Shown in pieces: positions 43,874 through 53,978 of a DNA stretch of 63,769 nucleotides. Each line of letters begins with the position of its first letter. Position 1 is the stretch's first letter. Location: the NCBI RefSeq assembly GCF_009712605.1, contig NZ_WASO01000009.1, positions 1-63,769 on the forward strand, read 5' to 3'. This DNA is from Paludibacter sp. GTDB lineage: Bacteria > Bacteroidota > Bacteroidia > Bacteroidales > Paludibacteraceae. The notes beneath the pieces were generated by a model. That model saw only the letters and a program-made list of their open reading frames with translations. It did not search any database and had not been told where the DNA came from. The translations under genes and the position numbers were made by a program.

Positions 43874-44680
43874 ATGAAGACAATTCTTGTTATTTTATTC
43901 AGTATTGGCCTGTTGCTATCGTGCAGCTCATCCAAGAACATAGCCTATTTTGAATACACAGGGAATAGGCCCGCTTTTTCGGATTCTTCGGCAACATCCG
44001 AAACCAAACTGAAAGCCGGCGATTTGTTAATCATAACGGTCAATTCCACGTCGCCCGAAGTTGCAGTTCCGTTTAACCTGCCAACGGTACCCTTACCTGC
44101 AAGTAGTTCATCAACCACAGCAAATCCCGTGGCTACAGGTACGATTGCGTTACAAAATTACCTGATCGATAAAGACGGCACCATTACATTTCCGGTATTG
44201 GGTAAAATAAACGCAGCGGGGATGACCAAACTTCAATTGGCAGAATACATCAAAAACAAAATATGTCCCCACTATATTAAAGAGATGCCGATTGTAAACA
44301 TCCGGTACACCAATTATAAGATTTCAGTATTGGGCGAAGTAAACAAACCAGGCGTTTATACCATTGATAATGAAAAGATAAACCTTTTGGAAGCAATTGC
44401 ACTCGCCGGAGATCTCACCATATTCGGCATCAGAGATAACATTTTGCTTATCCGGGATAACGACAAAGGCCAGAGGGTAACATTCGAAATTGATTTAAGA
44501 GACCGGGACATAGTCAACTCGCCACTTTATTACCTGCATCAGAACGACATACTATATATTCAGCCTAACAAACCGAAAGCGCGTTCCGCTTCTTTCAACA
44601 CCGGAGAATCAATGACGGTTTCGGTAGTAGGCATACTCATTTCCGTTGCGTCTTTGGTAACGCTGTTAGTCAAGAAATAA
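43874..44680 (+). CDS. Polysaccharide export outer-membrane lipoprotein (Wza family)
   Basis: A 268-residue protein with a lipobox (LLLSCSSS, cysteine near residue 17). A polysaccharide-export domain follows (LKAGDLLIITVNSTSPEV, YLIDKDGTITFPVLGKI), then an SLBB domain (ISVLGEVNKPGVYTI, NLLEAIALAGD). A C-terminal membrane helix (about residues 247-265) fits the Wza octamer, which forms the outer-membrane channel. It works with the Wzc-like protein encoded next, 36 bp downstream. Confidence 0.92.
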   Translation: MKTILVILFSIGLLLSCSSSKNIAYFEYTGNRPAFSDSSATSETKLKAGDLLIITVNSTSPEVAVPFNLPTVPLPASSSSTTANPVATGTIALQNYLIDKDGTITFPVLGKINAAGMTKLQLAEYIKNKICPHYIKEMPIVNIRYTNYKISVLGEVNKPGVYTIDNEKINLLEAIALAGDLTIFGIRDNILLIRDNDKGQRVTFEIDLRDRDIVNSPLYYLHQNDILYIQPNKPKARSASFNTGESMTVSVVGILISVASLVTLLVKK

Positions 44681-44716
44681 AGCGTCGCAATCTAGCGGCT
44701 CATAAAATAAAACGGT

Positions 44717-47068
44717 ATGCAATCCAGAATTCAAAATATCACTGACAAATCCGTCAATTTTCGGGAGTCGATTGACAAATACCTGCGCCACTGGCCGTGG
44801 TTTGTCGTCTCTGCCATTTTAGCTTTGATAGCAGGTTTTCTGTATGCCCGTTCGCAACCCGACACCTACGAAACCACAGCTTCAATAATGGTTCTTGATC
44901 AGAGCAAGAACGGCGCTACAAATCAGGCCAACCTCATCAGCCAGCTAAACAATATCGGCCTGACCACTTCGCCAACCATGACAAATGATGAAGCAAAGAT
45001 GATCGGCTCAACGGCTTTGATGAAAAAAGTGGTATACCGGCTGGAATTATACACCTCCTACTCTCACCGATCATTCCTTAAAAGCGAGGATCTTTATGAT
45101 TCTTCGCCGCTCTATGTCCGTTTAGACATGGATGCACTTGAACACATAAAAGGCAATATAATGCTTACCGCACGTTACGACAGCGGAAATATTGTAATTG
45201 ACGGAGAATACATGGGTCACCATTTTGTACTACATCCCAACAATTTACCGGGCTACTACGCCACACCGGCAGGCAGCTTATATATTGCTCAAAACAAAGG
45301 TTACACTACCGATAAATTTCCGTTGACCATAAAGATTACCAATCCTTCAAAAGTTGCCAAGTTTATTGCTTCAAGCAGCCTTCTAACGCTGGTTAATAAA
45401 GAAGCCAATGTTATCGATCTCACGCTACAGACCTCGAACATCAAAAAAGGACAAGACATTCTGAAAACACTGGCAACAGTCTATAATGAAGATGCGGTAG
45501 AACAAATTAACCATTCAGCAATGAGTTCCGCCAATTTTCTGGATGGAAGAATTAAACTGCTAACCGGAGAACTAAGCACCGTAGAACGCAATGCAGAAGA
45601 GTATAAACAGAGTAACAACCTTACAAACATTGACGCTGACGCACAGATGTATTTAGGCAGAAGCAGCGGATACATCACGCAACGCAGTACAGTTGAAAAC
45701 CAACTGAACCTGATCTCGTATGTAAAAGATTTTTTGCGCAACCCGGCCAACAAATCGGCTTTAGTACCCAACCTTGGACTGACAGACGTGGGACTTGTAA
45801 ATGTAATCCAAAAATACAACGACCTCGTAATTAACAGAGAACAAATTGCTCAGGGATCATCCGAAGATAATCCGGCTCTGAAAGCAATTAATCTGCAAGT
45901 GCAAACAGCGCGTAAAGCAATTCTGGAGAGCATCGAAAGCACCCACAAAGGACTTCAAATCACCAATCAGGACCTAAACGCTCAAAACTCGATGGTATCG
46001 TCGAAGCTCCGGCAAATACCCAAGCAGGAAAGAGAATTTCTGGAAATAAAACGGCAACAACAGGTCAAAGAATCATTGTACCTATTCCTGCTTCAGAAGC
46101 GTGAAGACGCATCTCTCAGCATGGCCGTTACCATTCCCAAAGGAAGGCTCATCAATACACCCGACACATCAAAACAGGTAGCTCCACGGACATCGGTCAT
46201 CCTGTTTGTGGCATTTTTATTAGGACTCGCACTTCCGGCCTCTTCCATTCAGATTAAAAATCTGATGCATACCAAAATCGAGAATCGCCAGGATGTGGAA
46301 AAAATTACCCAGGTGCCTGTTTTAGCCGAACTCGGACACATCAGCACGGACGAAATAATATTGAACCACAAGACTGCCATTAGTCCTAACTCCGAACTTT
46401 TCAGGCTCTTGCGATCGAACCTGCAGTTTGTGCTTGATGCTTCCTCTCAAAAAGTAATTGTTATTACTTCAACACAACAGGGCGAAGGCAAAACTCTGGT
46501 CAGCATCAATCTGGCAGCTATCTTATCGTTAGCCGACAAAAAAGTATTGCTCGTTGAACTGGATTTACGTCGACCACGGTTATCAACATACATGGAGATT
46601 GAAGCCAAGAAAGGTATAAGTTCTTACCTTATGGGCGAAGATACGGATATGCAGGAAATCATTAAACCGGTTCCTGACTATCCAATGCTGGATATATTGC
46701 CCACTGGAATTATTCCACCGAATCCGAATGAACTGATACTGAAAGATCGTCTTGATATACTGATTTCCAGACTAAAAGAAGAATACGACTATATAGTAAT
46801 CGACTCGGCACCGGTAGGAATCGTATCGGACACGTTCCTGATAAACCGACTGGCAGACATCAACCTGTATGTTTGCAGATCGAGGTATACAGACAAGCGT
46901 AACCTGGTGTACATCAATCAAATTAACCAGGAAGGACGGTTAAATCACCTTTACATTGTGATTAATGATGTTTCGCTTCAAAACCACAGCTATTCTTACC
47001 ACCGAAAATATGGCTATGGTTATGCACAGGAAAAACATAATGACAACACTAAACGTAAATCGTCATGA
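44717..47068 (+). CDS. Wzc-like chain-length determinant and tyrosine autokinase
   Basis: A 783-residue inner-membrane protein. An N-terminal Wzz domain lies between two membrane helices (about 28-46 and 490-512), with a coiled-coil region between. A BY-kinase domain follows, with Walker A STQQGEGKTLVS (about residue 585), Walker A' LLVELDLRRPRLS and Walker B DYIVIDSAPVG. The C-terminus carries the tyrosine cluster YSYHRKYGYGYA used for autophosphorylation. It controls polymer length and links Wzy polymerisation to export through Wza. The last four bases overlap the next gene. Confidence 0.93.
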   Translation: MQSRIQNITDKSVNFRESIDKYLRHWPWFVVSAILALIAGFLYARSQPDTYETTASIMVLDQSKNGATNQANLISQLNNIGLTTSPTMTNDEAKMIGSTALMKKVVYRLELYTSYSHRSFLKSEDLYDSSPLYVRLDMDALEHIKGNIMLTARYDSGNIVIDGEYMGHHFVLHPNNLPGYYATPAGSLYIAQNKGYTTDKFPLTIKITNPSKVAKFIASSSLLTLVNKEANVIDLTLQTSNIKKGQDILKTLATVYNEDAVEQINHSAMSSANFLDGRIKLLTGELSTVERNAEEYKQSNNLTNIDADAQMYLGRSSGYITQRSTVENQLNLISYVKDFLRNPANKSALVPNLGLTDVGLVNVIQKYNDLVINREQIAQGSSEDNPALKAINLQVQTARKAILESIESTHKGLQITNQDLNAQNSMVSSKLRQIPKQEREFLEIKRQQQVKESLYLFLLQKREDASLSMAVTIPKGRLINTPDTSKQVAPRTSVILFVAFLLGLALPASSIQIKNLMHTKIENRQDVEKITQVPVLAELGHISTDEIILNHKTAISPNSELFRLLRSNLQFVLDASSQKVIVITSTQQGEGKTLVSINLAAILSLADKKVLLVELDLRRPRLSTYMEIEAKKGISSYLMGEDTDMQEIIKPVPDYPMLDILPTGIIPPNPNELILKDRLDILISRLKEEYDYIVIDSAPVGIVSDTFLINRLADINLYVCRSRYTDKRNLVYINQINQEGRLNHLYIVINDVSLQNHSYSYHRKYGYGYAQEKHNDNTKRKSS

Positions 47069-48873
47069 TTGAACTGCTTCACAAAGAAGATTGTAACGGC
47101 TGTTGTGCCTGTGTTGACATTTGCCCTGTAACGGCAATAAAACTCCACACCGACGAAGAAGGTTTCTGGTATCCGGAGACCAATAAAGACGTATGCAATG
47201 AATGTGGATTATGCAACAGTGTATGCCCCGAATTACACGTCGCAGAGGTAAAGAAAAATGATTTTGAAAAACCATTTGCATATGCCGCGGTGCATAAAAA
47301 TCTTGATGTCAGATTCAACAGCACATCCGGCGGATTGTTTTCCGCAATGGCCGAAATTATGTACAAAAACGGAGGAAATATTGCCGGCGCTGTGTACAAT
47401 GAAGATTTTTCGGTTAAGCATTACATCTCAAATACCAAAAGCGATCTACTGAAAATTCGCAGTTCTAAATACCTGCAAAGCAATATGAGCGGGATGCACC
47501 GGGAGATCAAACAGCATTTGGATGACGGCGAAAACGTGCTTATTTGTGGCACACCCTGTCAGATGGCGGGATTAAGGCTATTCCTTGGAAAAGATTACGA
47601 GAACCTCATCATTCTGGACTTTGTTTGCCGCGGAGTGAATTCACCCATGGTTTTTCAGAAATATCTGCAATCACTTGAGGAAGCCAACGGAGCAAAAATC
47701 ATTGCAGCACAGGCAAAAAACAAGGAACTGGGATGGAGAAGCCTCACCTTCAAGATGACTTTCGACAATGGCAAATCCATTTACCAAACCAAAGAATCGA
47801 ACCTGTTTTTGCGTGGTTATCTGAGTGCAAACGCTTATTGCCGACCTTCTTGTTACACCTGCCAATTCAAGGGATGGCCGAGAATAGCCGACATTACGCT
47901 GGCCGATTTTTGGGGCATCGAACATGTGGATGCATCGCTCGATAATGATCTGGGGACTTCGATGGTGCTGATTAACTCAAAAAAAGGAGCCGCATTCTTT
48001 GAAAACATAAAGGAGAAAATCGACGTTAAAGAAGTAAGTCTTGCGCAGGCATCTGCAAACAACGGCGCGTTATTAACCCCCTTAAAAAAGCCGACAATAG
48101 ACAGAAAACAGTTTTTCGCCGAGTTGCAAACGTCATCGTTTGAGAAAGTGGCGACTAAATATTTTCCGCCGCCTGCTGTTCCTGCAAAAGAAAAGATTCG
48201 GGAATTTTTAGGCACCATACTAACGATTGCTCAAACAACACGCTTACACCCCAAAGCGCTTTACCAGTTTGTGAAATACAACTTTTTGTCCGGTAAAATA
48301 ACGACAAATATCAGAAAACAGGGATGGTTGATAACATCGCCACACTCGGTTTTGGAGATACACAAAAGAGCAAAAATCGACTGTAAAGGCACTCTTTATC
48401 TGGGAATGAAAAGAATTAAAAAGTCCAGACTGGAAAGCCGCCTGTTGGTAGACCCAGGAGGAGAAATAGTGGTGAACGGAGATTTTATATTTGGATATGG
48501 ATCTGATATAGAAGTATTTAAAAACTCAAAACTCATCCTAAACGAAAACGGAGCAACTAATATCTCCACTACCATTATTTGCGCCGAACGAATAGAGATA
48601 GGCAAGCATGTCAGGATGGGGCGCAATGTCACCATCAGAGATACTAACGGAAATCACTTTCTGGCACTTCAGGGATACAAACCATCGCGGCCAGTAATCA
48701 TCGGCGACCACGTATGGCTTTGCGAAGGTTGTACTATTTTACCCGGAGTGAAAATCGGCGATGGAGCCATCGTCGGGGCATGTTCAACAGTCGTTTCCAA
48801 TGTACCGGCCAATGCCATTGTGATGGGAAACCCGGCCAAAGTGGTGGATGAAAACATTTTATGGAAATTCTGA
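47065..48873 (+). CDS. FrhB-like iron-sulfur protein fused to a hexapeptide acyltransferase
   Basis: A 602-residue fusion. Residues 1-60 hold two 4Fe-4S ferredoxin motifs (CNGCCACVDICP and CNECGLCNSVCP). Residues about 70-340 are the coenzyme F420 hydrogenase beta-subunit-like N and C domains, with TSGGLFSAMAEIM, LICGTPCQMAGLR and CYTCQFKGWPRIADITLADF. After a linker, residues about 430-602 form a left-handed beta-helix acyltransferase (WLCEGCTILPGVKIGDGAIV, VPANAIVMGNPAKVV). FrhB-like proteins are frequent near polysaccharide pyruvyl transferases, as here, but their reaction is unsettled. F420 use is unlikely in this organism. The acyltransferase part may O- or N-acetylate a sugar. Confidence 0.87.
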   Translation: MIELLHKEDCNGCCACVDICPVTAIKLHTDEEGFWYPETNKDVCNECGLCNSVCPELHVAEVKKNDFEKPFAYAAVHKNLDVRFNSTSGGLFSAMAEIMYKNGGNIAGAVYNEDFSVKHYISNTKSDLLKIRSSKYLQSNMSGMHREIKQHLDDGENVLICGTPCQMAGLRLFLGKDYENLIILDFVCRGVNSPMVFQKYLQSLEEANGAKIIAAQAKNKELGWRSLTFKMTFDNGKSIYQTKESNLFLRGYLSANAYCRPSCYTCQFKGWPRIADITLADFWGIEHVDASLDNDLGTSMVLINSKKGAAFFENIKEKIDVKEVSLAQASANNGALLTPLKKPTIDRKQFFAELQTSSFEKVATKYFPPPAVPAKEKIREFLGTILTIAQTTRLHPKALYQFVKYNFLSGKITTNIRKQGWLITSPHSVLEIHKRAKIDCKGTLYLGMKRIKKSRLESRLLVDPGGEIVVNGDFIFGYGSDIEVFKNSKLILNENGATNISTTIICAERIEIGKHVRMGRNVTIRDTNGNHFLALQGYKPSRPVIIGDHVWLCEGCTILPGVKIGDGAIVGACSTVVSNVPANAIVMGNPAKVVDENILWKF

Positions 48874-48912
48874 GTCCTGAACATTTATATTAACCCTTTA
48901 ATAACAAAGTAT

Positions 48913-49143
48913 ATGGAACTGCAAGATTACATCAGCAAATTCGCTTCCAGGTTTGACGAAACACCTGCTGAAAAATTTACCGCCGATACTGAATTTAAGG
49001 CGTTGGACGAATGGAGTTCTCTTTCTGCATTAACCATTATTGCAATGGCTGATGAAGAATATGGAGTCAAAATCAAAGGTGAAGATATCCGCAATTCGGA
49101 TACCATTAAAGATTTGTATGCTATTGTAAAATCGAGAGCCTAA
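48913..49143 (+). CDS. Acyl carrier protein of the exopolysaccharide locus
   Basis: A 76-residue four-helix carrier protein. The phosphopantetheine attachment serine lies in LDEWSSLSALTIIAM near residue 36; the usual D-S-L is altered to a W-S-S-L form, as seen in specialised carriers. It is 40 bp downstream of the FrhB fusion and 28 bp before a ketoacyl-ACP synthase III gene. It is probably a dedicated carrier that supplies an acyl group for decorating the polysaccharide, distinct from the housekeeping fatty-acid carrier. Confidence 0.85.
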   Translation: MELQDYISKFASRFDETPAEKFTADTEFKALDEWSSLSALTIIAMADEEYGVKIKGEDIRNSDTIKDLYAIVKSRA

Positions 49144-49170
49144 GCAACTTTCACAAAAAACACGTGCCCT

Positions 49171-50175
49171 ATGAACCGAAGCTACATAAAAGCGCTAACA
49201 TACTACCTCCCCAAACAGGCACTCACCAACGAAGACCTGGCGAGAGAGTTTTCCGATCCGAATGTTGAAAAAACAGCGGGTAAGGTCGGAATAGATGTAA
49301 GGTACATTGCGGCCGAAGATGAGACTGCGGGAGACATGGCAGAACAGGCCGCACGAAATCTGTTTCAGGAGTATAACATAGCTCCTGAAACGATAGATTT
49401 CCTGATACTCTGCACAGAAAGTCCTGATTATTTTTTACCAGCCACTGCCTGTGTTTTACAACACCGGCTTGGGATCCCCACAAACGCAGGCGCTCTCGAT
49501 TTCAATCAGGGATGCTCCGGCTACCTGTACGGACTCGCCCTTGCAAAAGGCCTGGTTGCAGCCAATGTAGCCAAAAACATTTTGTTACTGACGGCTGAGA
49601 CTTATTCCAAACATATTCATCCACAGGATAAAGCAAACCGGATTTTATTCGGAGATGCAGCCTCGGCTACACTTATCTCCAATGAAGGTTTTGCTGCAAT
49701 CGGAGAATTTAGCTTGGGAACAGACGGAGCCGGAGAAAATAATTTAATTGTCAAAACCGGAGGCATAAAGCACAAAAATGCGTTGAATGATTTCTCAATA
49801 GACGAAAATGGCGCTGTTATTTCATCCGACCATCTGTTCTTAAATGGCGCTGAGATCTTCTCTTTTACTCAAGAGAAAGTTCCTCTGCTGATAAAAGATA
49901 CTCTGTTAAAGAATAAATTGGAACAAGAGCAGATCGACCTGTTTGTCTTTCATCAGTCCAACCGATTTATGCTCGACTTCCTGCGAAAGAAAATCAAAAT
50001 CGACGAAGAGAAATTTTATTATTGCTTATCCCGCTTCGGAAATACAGTATCATCCACCATACCAATAGCTTTGAAAGAAGCCATGGCCGACAACACGATA
50101 AAGATCAACAACAAAATACTTCTGGCAAGCTATGGCGTAGGTTATTCCTGGGCAGGAGTTGTTCTTAATTTTTAG
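49171..50175 (+). CDS. 3-oxoacyl-ACP synthase III family protein (FabH-like)
   Basis: A 334-residue thiolase-fold condensing enzyme. The catalytic cysteine is C115 in NQGCSGYLYG, the histidine lies in FVFHQSNRFML and the asparagine in FGNTVSSTIP, so the Cys-His-Asn triad is complete. It resembles KAS III proteins found in polysaccharide clusters, which can condense or transfer acyl groups on a partner carrier. The partner here is very likely the carrier protein encoded immediately upstream. Whether it extends a chain or only transfers an acyl unit cannot be told. Confidence 0.88.
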   Translation: MNRSYIKALTYYLPKQALTNEDLAREFSDPNVEKTAGKVGIDVRYIAAEDETAGDMAEQAARNLFQEYNIAPETIDFLILCTESPDYFLPATACVLQHRLGIPTNAGALDFNQGCSGYLYGLALAKGLVAANVAKNILLLTAETYSKHIHPQDKANRILFGDAASATLISNEGFAAIGEFSLGTDGAGENNLIVKTGGIKHKNALNDFSIDENGAVISSDHLFLNGAEIFSFTQEKVPLLIKDTLLKNKLEQEQIDLFVFHQSNRFMLDFLRKKIKIDEEKFYYCLSRFGNTVSSTIPIALKEAMADNTIKINNKILLASYGVGYSWAGVVLNF

Positions 50176-50265
50176 ATTAGGAAAAGCGTAAACATCTAAA
50201 AATATACACGTACGACATCATGAAGAAAAGACTAACAATTTCCAATACGGCAAATTATAACGTCC

Positions 50266-51810
50266 ATGTCAACCGCTTCAAATACACGAATAGCAAAAAA
50301 TACGGCAATGCTCTATTTTCGAATGCTATTTACAATGGGTGTCACTCTGTACACATCCCGAATTGTATTATATGTACTTGGTGTTGAGAACTATGGAATC
50401 TACAATGTCGTAGGCGGAGTTGTTGTACTATTCACTTTTCTGAATGGTGCCATGTCGGCAAGCACGTCACGGTTTCTTACTTTTGAATTGGGCAGACACG
50501 ACACGGAACAACTAAAGAAAACCTTCAGTGCCGCATTAACACTTCACATCATCATCGCGTTTATCATTCTGCTGCTGGCCGAAACTGTCGGTTTATGGTT
50601 TGTTCTGAACAAATTAGTAGTACCGGCCGCACGCATGAACGCGACCATCTGGGTTTACCAGTTATCGATCCTGACGTGCGTCGTTAGTTTGATACAGGTT
50701 CCCTACAATGCAGCCATCATTGCCCACGAACGCATGAGCGTCTACGCCTATGTCAGCATTATCGACGTATCACTGAAACTGGCCGTTGTATTCCTGCTGA
50801 AATGGTTCGTTCCTTTTGACAAATTAGTATTCTACTCATTCTTAATCTTTTGTTCAACCATCATAATAGTTGCTATTTACCAAACATACTGCAAAAGACA
50901 ATATGAAGAATGCGTCTATCACATTTGTTGGGATAAACCGACCTATCAGAAAATGATCAACTTTTCGGGGTGGAGCCTGTTGGGAAACTTCGCCTGGATT
51001 ATGCTAACCGAAGGTTCCAACATTTTGATGAATCTCTTTTTCGGACCGGTGGTTAATGCCGCTCAGGCGGTTACAATGCAGGTAAATGCTGCAGTAACCA
51101 GTTTTGTGAACAATTTCCGGACGGCAGTTAATCCACAAATAATCAAACTGTATGCTTCCGACAGAAAAAGCGAAATGTTCAATCTGGTATTTCAAAGCGG
51201 GAAGTACTCTTATTTCATTCTGTTCGTTTTGGTCTTACCCATCCTGCTCGAAACAGAATTTATCCTCAACCTATGGCTCAAGGTTGTACCGCAGTACACC
51301 GTATTATTAGTGAAGCTTGCACTCATCAACTCTTTGGTGTCGACGCTGGATATAAGTGCATTTATTGTTTTACAGGCAGTCGGAAGATTGAAAGAAAGTG
51401 CACTGATCGGCTCATCATCCATTTTGTTATTTGTGTTACCTCTGTCATACATTCTATTCCATTTCGGCTTCGCACCCAGTATTTTTTACTACGTGATGAT
51501 TATCAATTCGTTTCTGTTTTCTTTTGGTATCAGACCATACCTGCTACACAAAATTGCAGAAATGAACATCAAAGAATACTTTACTCATGTAGTATTTCCT
51601 GTTGCGAAAGTGACTGTGGCTGCGGTAATCGTCCCAATCGGAATAGCATTATACATGCCGGACAGCATATTACGATTCTTCTTGATTTGTCTTGTATCGG
51701 TAATCTCAGTTGGGTTCGGAGTATATTATTTAGGCATGGATAGCATGACAAAAAAAATGCTTGGTATTTGGATAAAAGCGAAGCTCTCGAAGTTGCCAAC
51801 TAAACAATAG
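50266..51810 (+). CDS. Oligosaccharide flippase (Wzx-like)
   Basis: A 514-residue protein with twelve to fourteen membrane helices of the polysaccharide-biosynthesis MATE-like family. The opening RIAKNTAMLYFRMLFTMGV, the SRIVLYVLGVENYGIYNVVG segment and the GALNPQI-like segment TAVNPQIIKLYA are typical. It should flip the lipid-linked repeat unit across the inner membrane. It lies between the KAS III gene and the pyruvyl transferase gene, in line with the biosynthetic order. Confidence 0.9.
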   Translation: MSTASNTRIAKNTAMLYFRMLFTMGVTLYTSRIVLYVLGVENYGIYNVVGGVVVLFTFLNGAMSASTSRFLTFELGRHDTEQLKKTFSAALTLHIIIAFIILLLAETVGLWFVLNKLVVPAARMNATIWVYQLSILTCVVSLIQVPYNAAIIAHERMSVYAYVSIIDVSLKLAVVFLLKWFVPFDKLVFYSFLIFCSTIIIVAIYQTYCKRQYEECVYHICWDKPTYQKMINFSGWSLLGNFAWIMLTEGSNILMNLFFGPVVNAAQAVTMQVNAAVTSFVNNFRTAVNPQIIKLYASDRKSEMFNLVFQSGKYSYFILFVLVLPILLETEFILNLWLKVVPQYTVLLVKLALINSLVSTLDISAFIVLQAVGRLKESALIGSSSILLFVLPLSYILFHFGFAPSIFYYVMIINSFLFSFGIRPYLLHKIAEMNIKEYFTHVVFPVAKVTVAAVIVPIGIALYMPDSILRFFLICLVSVISVGFGVYYLGMDSMTKKMLGIWIKAKLSKLPTKQ

Positions 51811-51853
51811 AAGTGCGATTTTATTATTGCCTGAACCAATAAATAGAATTTCT

Positions 51854-53050
51854 ATGAAGAAGATACTTATTACACACGTGTCCAACACATTAAACTACGG
51901 TAGCGCCATGATGGCCATCAACCTGATTTATTATCTGCGCAAAAGAATGCCGGAGGTTGAAATATGGTGTGAATGTGATCAATATCATCTTGATCGGCTT
52001 AAGAAAGCAACAGGAGATCACGACCTTAACGCATACCAAAGCAAACCTGTAAAACGCAGCAACATAATAATGAAGATATACAGGTTTTTGTCCGGTAACC
52101 GTGAGGACATACTTCATATAAGCTACCAGTTTGATTTAATGATTGTTCTGGGCGGCGATGACCTGTCGGAAGTATATCAAAGCAATGCCATGTCGAATGC
52201 TTTGTTCTATTACCACATCAACCGGCGTAAATGTAAGGTCATCTTATTGAATCAAAACATCGGGCCTTATACCGGCATCTACAAAATAATCAACGGATTG
52301 TTATTGCACAAGCTGATTATTTCCACCAGGGATCAGCGCAACTACGAATACCTGACACGCAAGCTGCATCTGAAAAACGTGCAGGCAACCCGTGACCTTG
52401 CCTTTTTGCCGCTTCCCAATCAGGAAGAAACGATAAAAGAAATGCACGACAACTTTATTCATGACAGGTACATCGTGGTGGTACCTTCCGGAGTATTTGT
52501 TCATTACGGACTCAACCAGATGCAAGCCGTAAGAGTTTGGGCAACCATTACCAATCTATTGCTATCCAAATATAAATCACACATCATCGTGCTTTTGGGT
52601 CATGTATTAGCCCCACCCACATCCAATGACCGGCAAATTATAGATCCGTTATCGACAATGTTCAAAAACGATCCGAGGGTAATAACGGTAACAAGCGTAT
52701 TGCAACCTGCAGAAGCAAGAGCCATCATCGCAAACAGCGAACTGGTATTTACCGGCAGGATGCATGCGGCAGTTTCCGCCCTTGCAACCGGAACCATTCC
52801 TCTGGCATTTGCATACAGTGAGAAATACTTTGGTGTGGTGGCAAGAGGATTCGACATTCAGGAACTGGTAATCGACTGCCGAAACGGAGTGATGAATCAG
52901 GTCAATTTTATAAACACCGTGCAGGAACATGTCCAGTTCATCAACAGAACAAAAGCTGACCTTGAAAGCAAAATCAGATATGAACTAAACAAAACCAGAG
53001 AGCTGGCAAATAAAAATATTGACATTGTGGTACAACATCTGACTAAGTAA
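51854..53050 (+). CDS. Polysaccharide pyruvyl transferase family protein
   Basis: A 398-residue protein of the CsaB/WcaK family, which adds ketal-linked pyruvate from phosphoenolpyruvate to sugars. The N-terminal ITHVSNTLNYGSAMMAINLI, the LGGDDLSEVY block and the C-terminal GRMHAAVSALATGTIPLAFAY are characteristic. I chose the ATG at 51854 because it opens on the first beta strand; the TTG at 51827 would add nine residues of no fit. Pyruvylation would give the polymer an acidic group. The FrhB-like protein upstream belongs to a family that often occurs with this one. Confidence 0.87.
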   Translation: MKKILITHVSNTLNYGSAMMAINLIYYLRKRMPEVEIWCECDQYHLDRLKKATGDHDLNAYQSKPVKRSNIIMKIYRFLSGNREDILHISYQFDLMIVLGGDDLSEVYQSNAMSNALFYYHINRRKCKVILLNQNIGPYTGIYKIINGLLLHKLIISTRDQRNYEYLTRKLHLKNVQATRDLAFLPLPNQEETIKEMHDNFIHDRYIVVVPSGVFVHYGLNQMQAVRVWATITNLLLSKYKSHIIVLLGHVLAPPTSNDRQIIDPLSTMFKNDPRVITVTSVLQPAEARAIIANSELVFTGRMHAAVSALATGTIPLAFAYSEKYFGVVARGFDIQELVIDCRNGVMNQVNFINTVQEHVQFINRTKADLESKIRYELNKTRELANKNIDIVVQHLTK

Positions 53051-53061
53051 CAGCGCTTAAA

Positions 53062-53937
53062 ATGTTTTCGGTAATAATTCCTCTATATAACAAAGAAAAC
53101 AATATCGCACTTACCATTGATTCCGTTCTGAATCAGGATTTTCGTGACTTTGAAGTGCTTATTGTTAATGACGGATCGACAGACAACAGCCTTTCGGTGG
53201 TAAAAAAAGTTGCAGACGAAAGAGTCCGGGTTATTGATAAGTCGAACGGAGGAGTTGCAAGTGCCCGAAACATGGGAATAAAAGCCGCCACATACGATTG
53301 GATTGCTTTTCTTGACGGCGACGATCTATGGAAGCCGGATTACCTGTCGAAGATGAAAAAGTTAATAAACGATTTTCCCGAAGTCTCCTTCTTTGGCTGC
53401 CAGTTTATCAAACAGGAAAAAGGACACGACAGGATTATTAATTCAATTCACAGCAAACGAGGATATGTCGACGATTTTTTCCAAAAGCAAACCGAGGCGT
53501 TGTTGATTTCGTCTTCCAGCGTAATCGTCCGAAAAGATTGTTTTGAGAAGGTCGGCTATTTTAATGAATGCTATACAAGAGGCGAAGATTTGGACATGTG
53601 GTGCCGGCTGGCAAGAAATTACAAATTTGCATTTGAGCCAATACCTCTTTGTTACTATCTCCTCGATGGAGAAGACAGAGCGTGTAAAAAAAAACAGCCG
53701 CTCAACCAATATTATCTCGAATTTCATTTATCCGGCAAATCGCGTTACGAAAAGAAGTTTCATTTACAAATAGCCGAGGTTCACCTTATAGAAATGCTAA
53801 GCAGCAGAAGGTATGCGGATTTTTTCCGTCTAGCCCTGAGGTATAACATTTATCTGGTTGTTATCCTTCTGAATATCATCAAAAGGCACCTATCAAAAAT
53901 AATAAAGCATCATTATTTCAATTTGAGAATTCTTTGA
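53062..53937 (+). CDS. Family 2 glycosyltransferase
   Basis: A 291-residue GT2 enzyme with a GT-A fold. VIIPLYNKENNI opens the nucleotide-binding site, VNDGSTDN supports it, and FLDGDDLWKPDYL carries the metal-binding D-x-D-like acidic motif. EDLDMWCRLAR fits the catalytic ED region. It adds one sugar of the repeat unit from a nucleotide-sugar donor on the cytoplasmic side. Donor and acceptor are unknown. It follows the pyruvyl transferase gene by 11 bp. Confidence 0.9.
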   Translation: MFSVIIPLYNKENNIALTIDSVLNQDFRDFEVLIVNDGSTDNSLSVVKKVADERVRVIDKSNGGVASARNMGIKAATYDWIAFLDGDDLWKPDYLSKMKKLINDFPEVSFFGCQFIKQEKGHDRIINSIHSKRGYVDDFFQKQTEALLISSSSVIVRKDCFEKVGYFNECYTRGEDLDMWCRLARNYKFAFEPIPLCYYLLDGEDRACKKKQPLNQYYLEFHLSGKSRYEKKFHLQIAEVHLIEMLSSRRYADFFRLALRYNIYLVVILLNIIKRHLSKIIKHHYFNLRIL

Positions 53938-53978
53938 AAGCATTAGAGTTTAAATCGATTAGGCCTGTATCAAATTAT

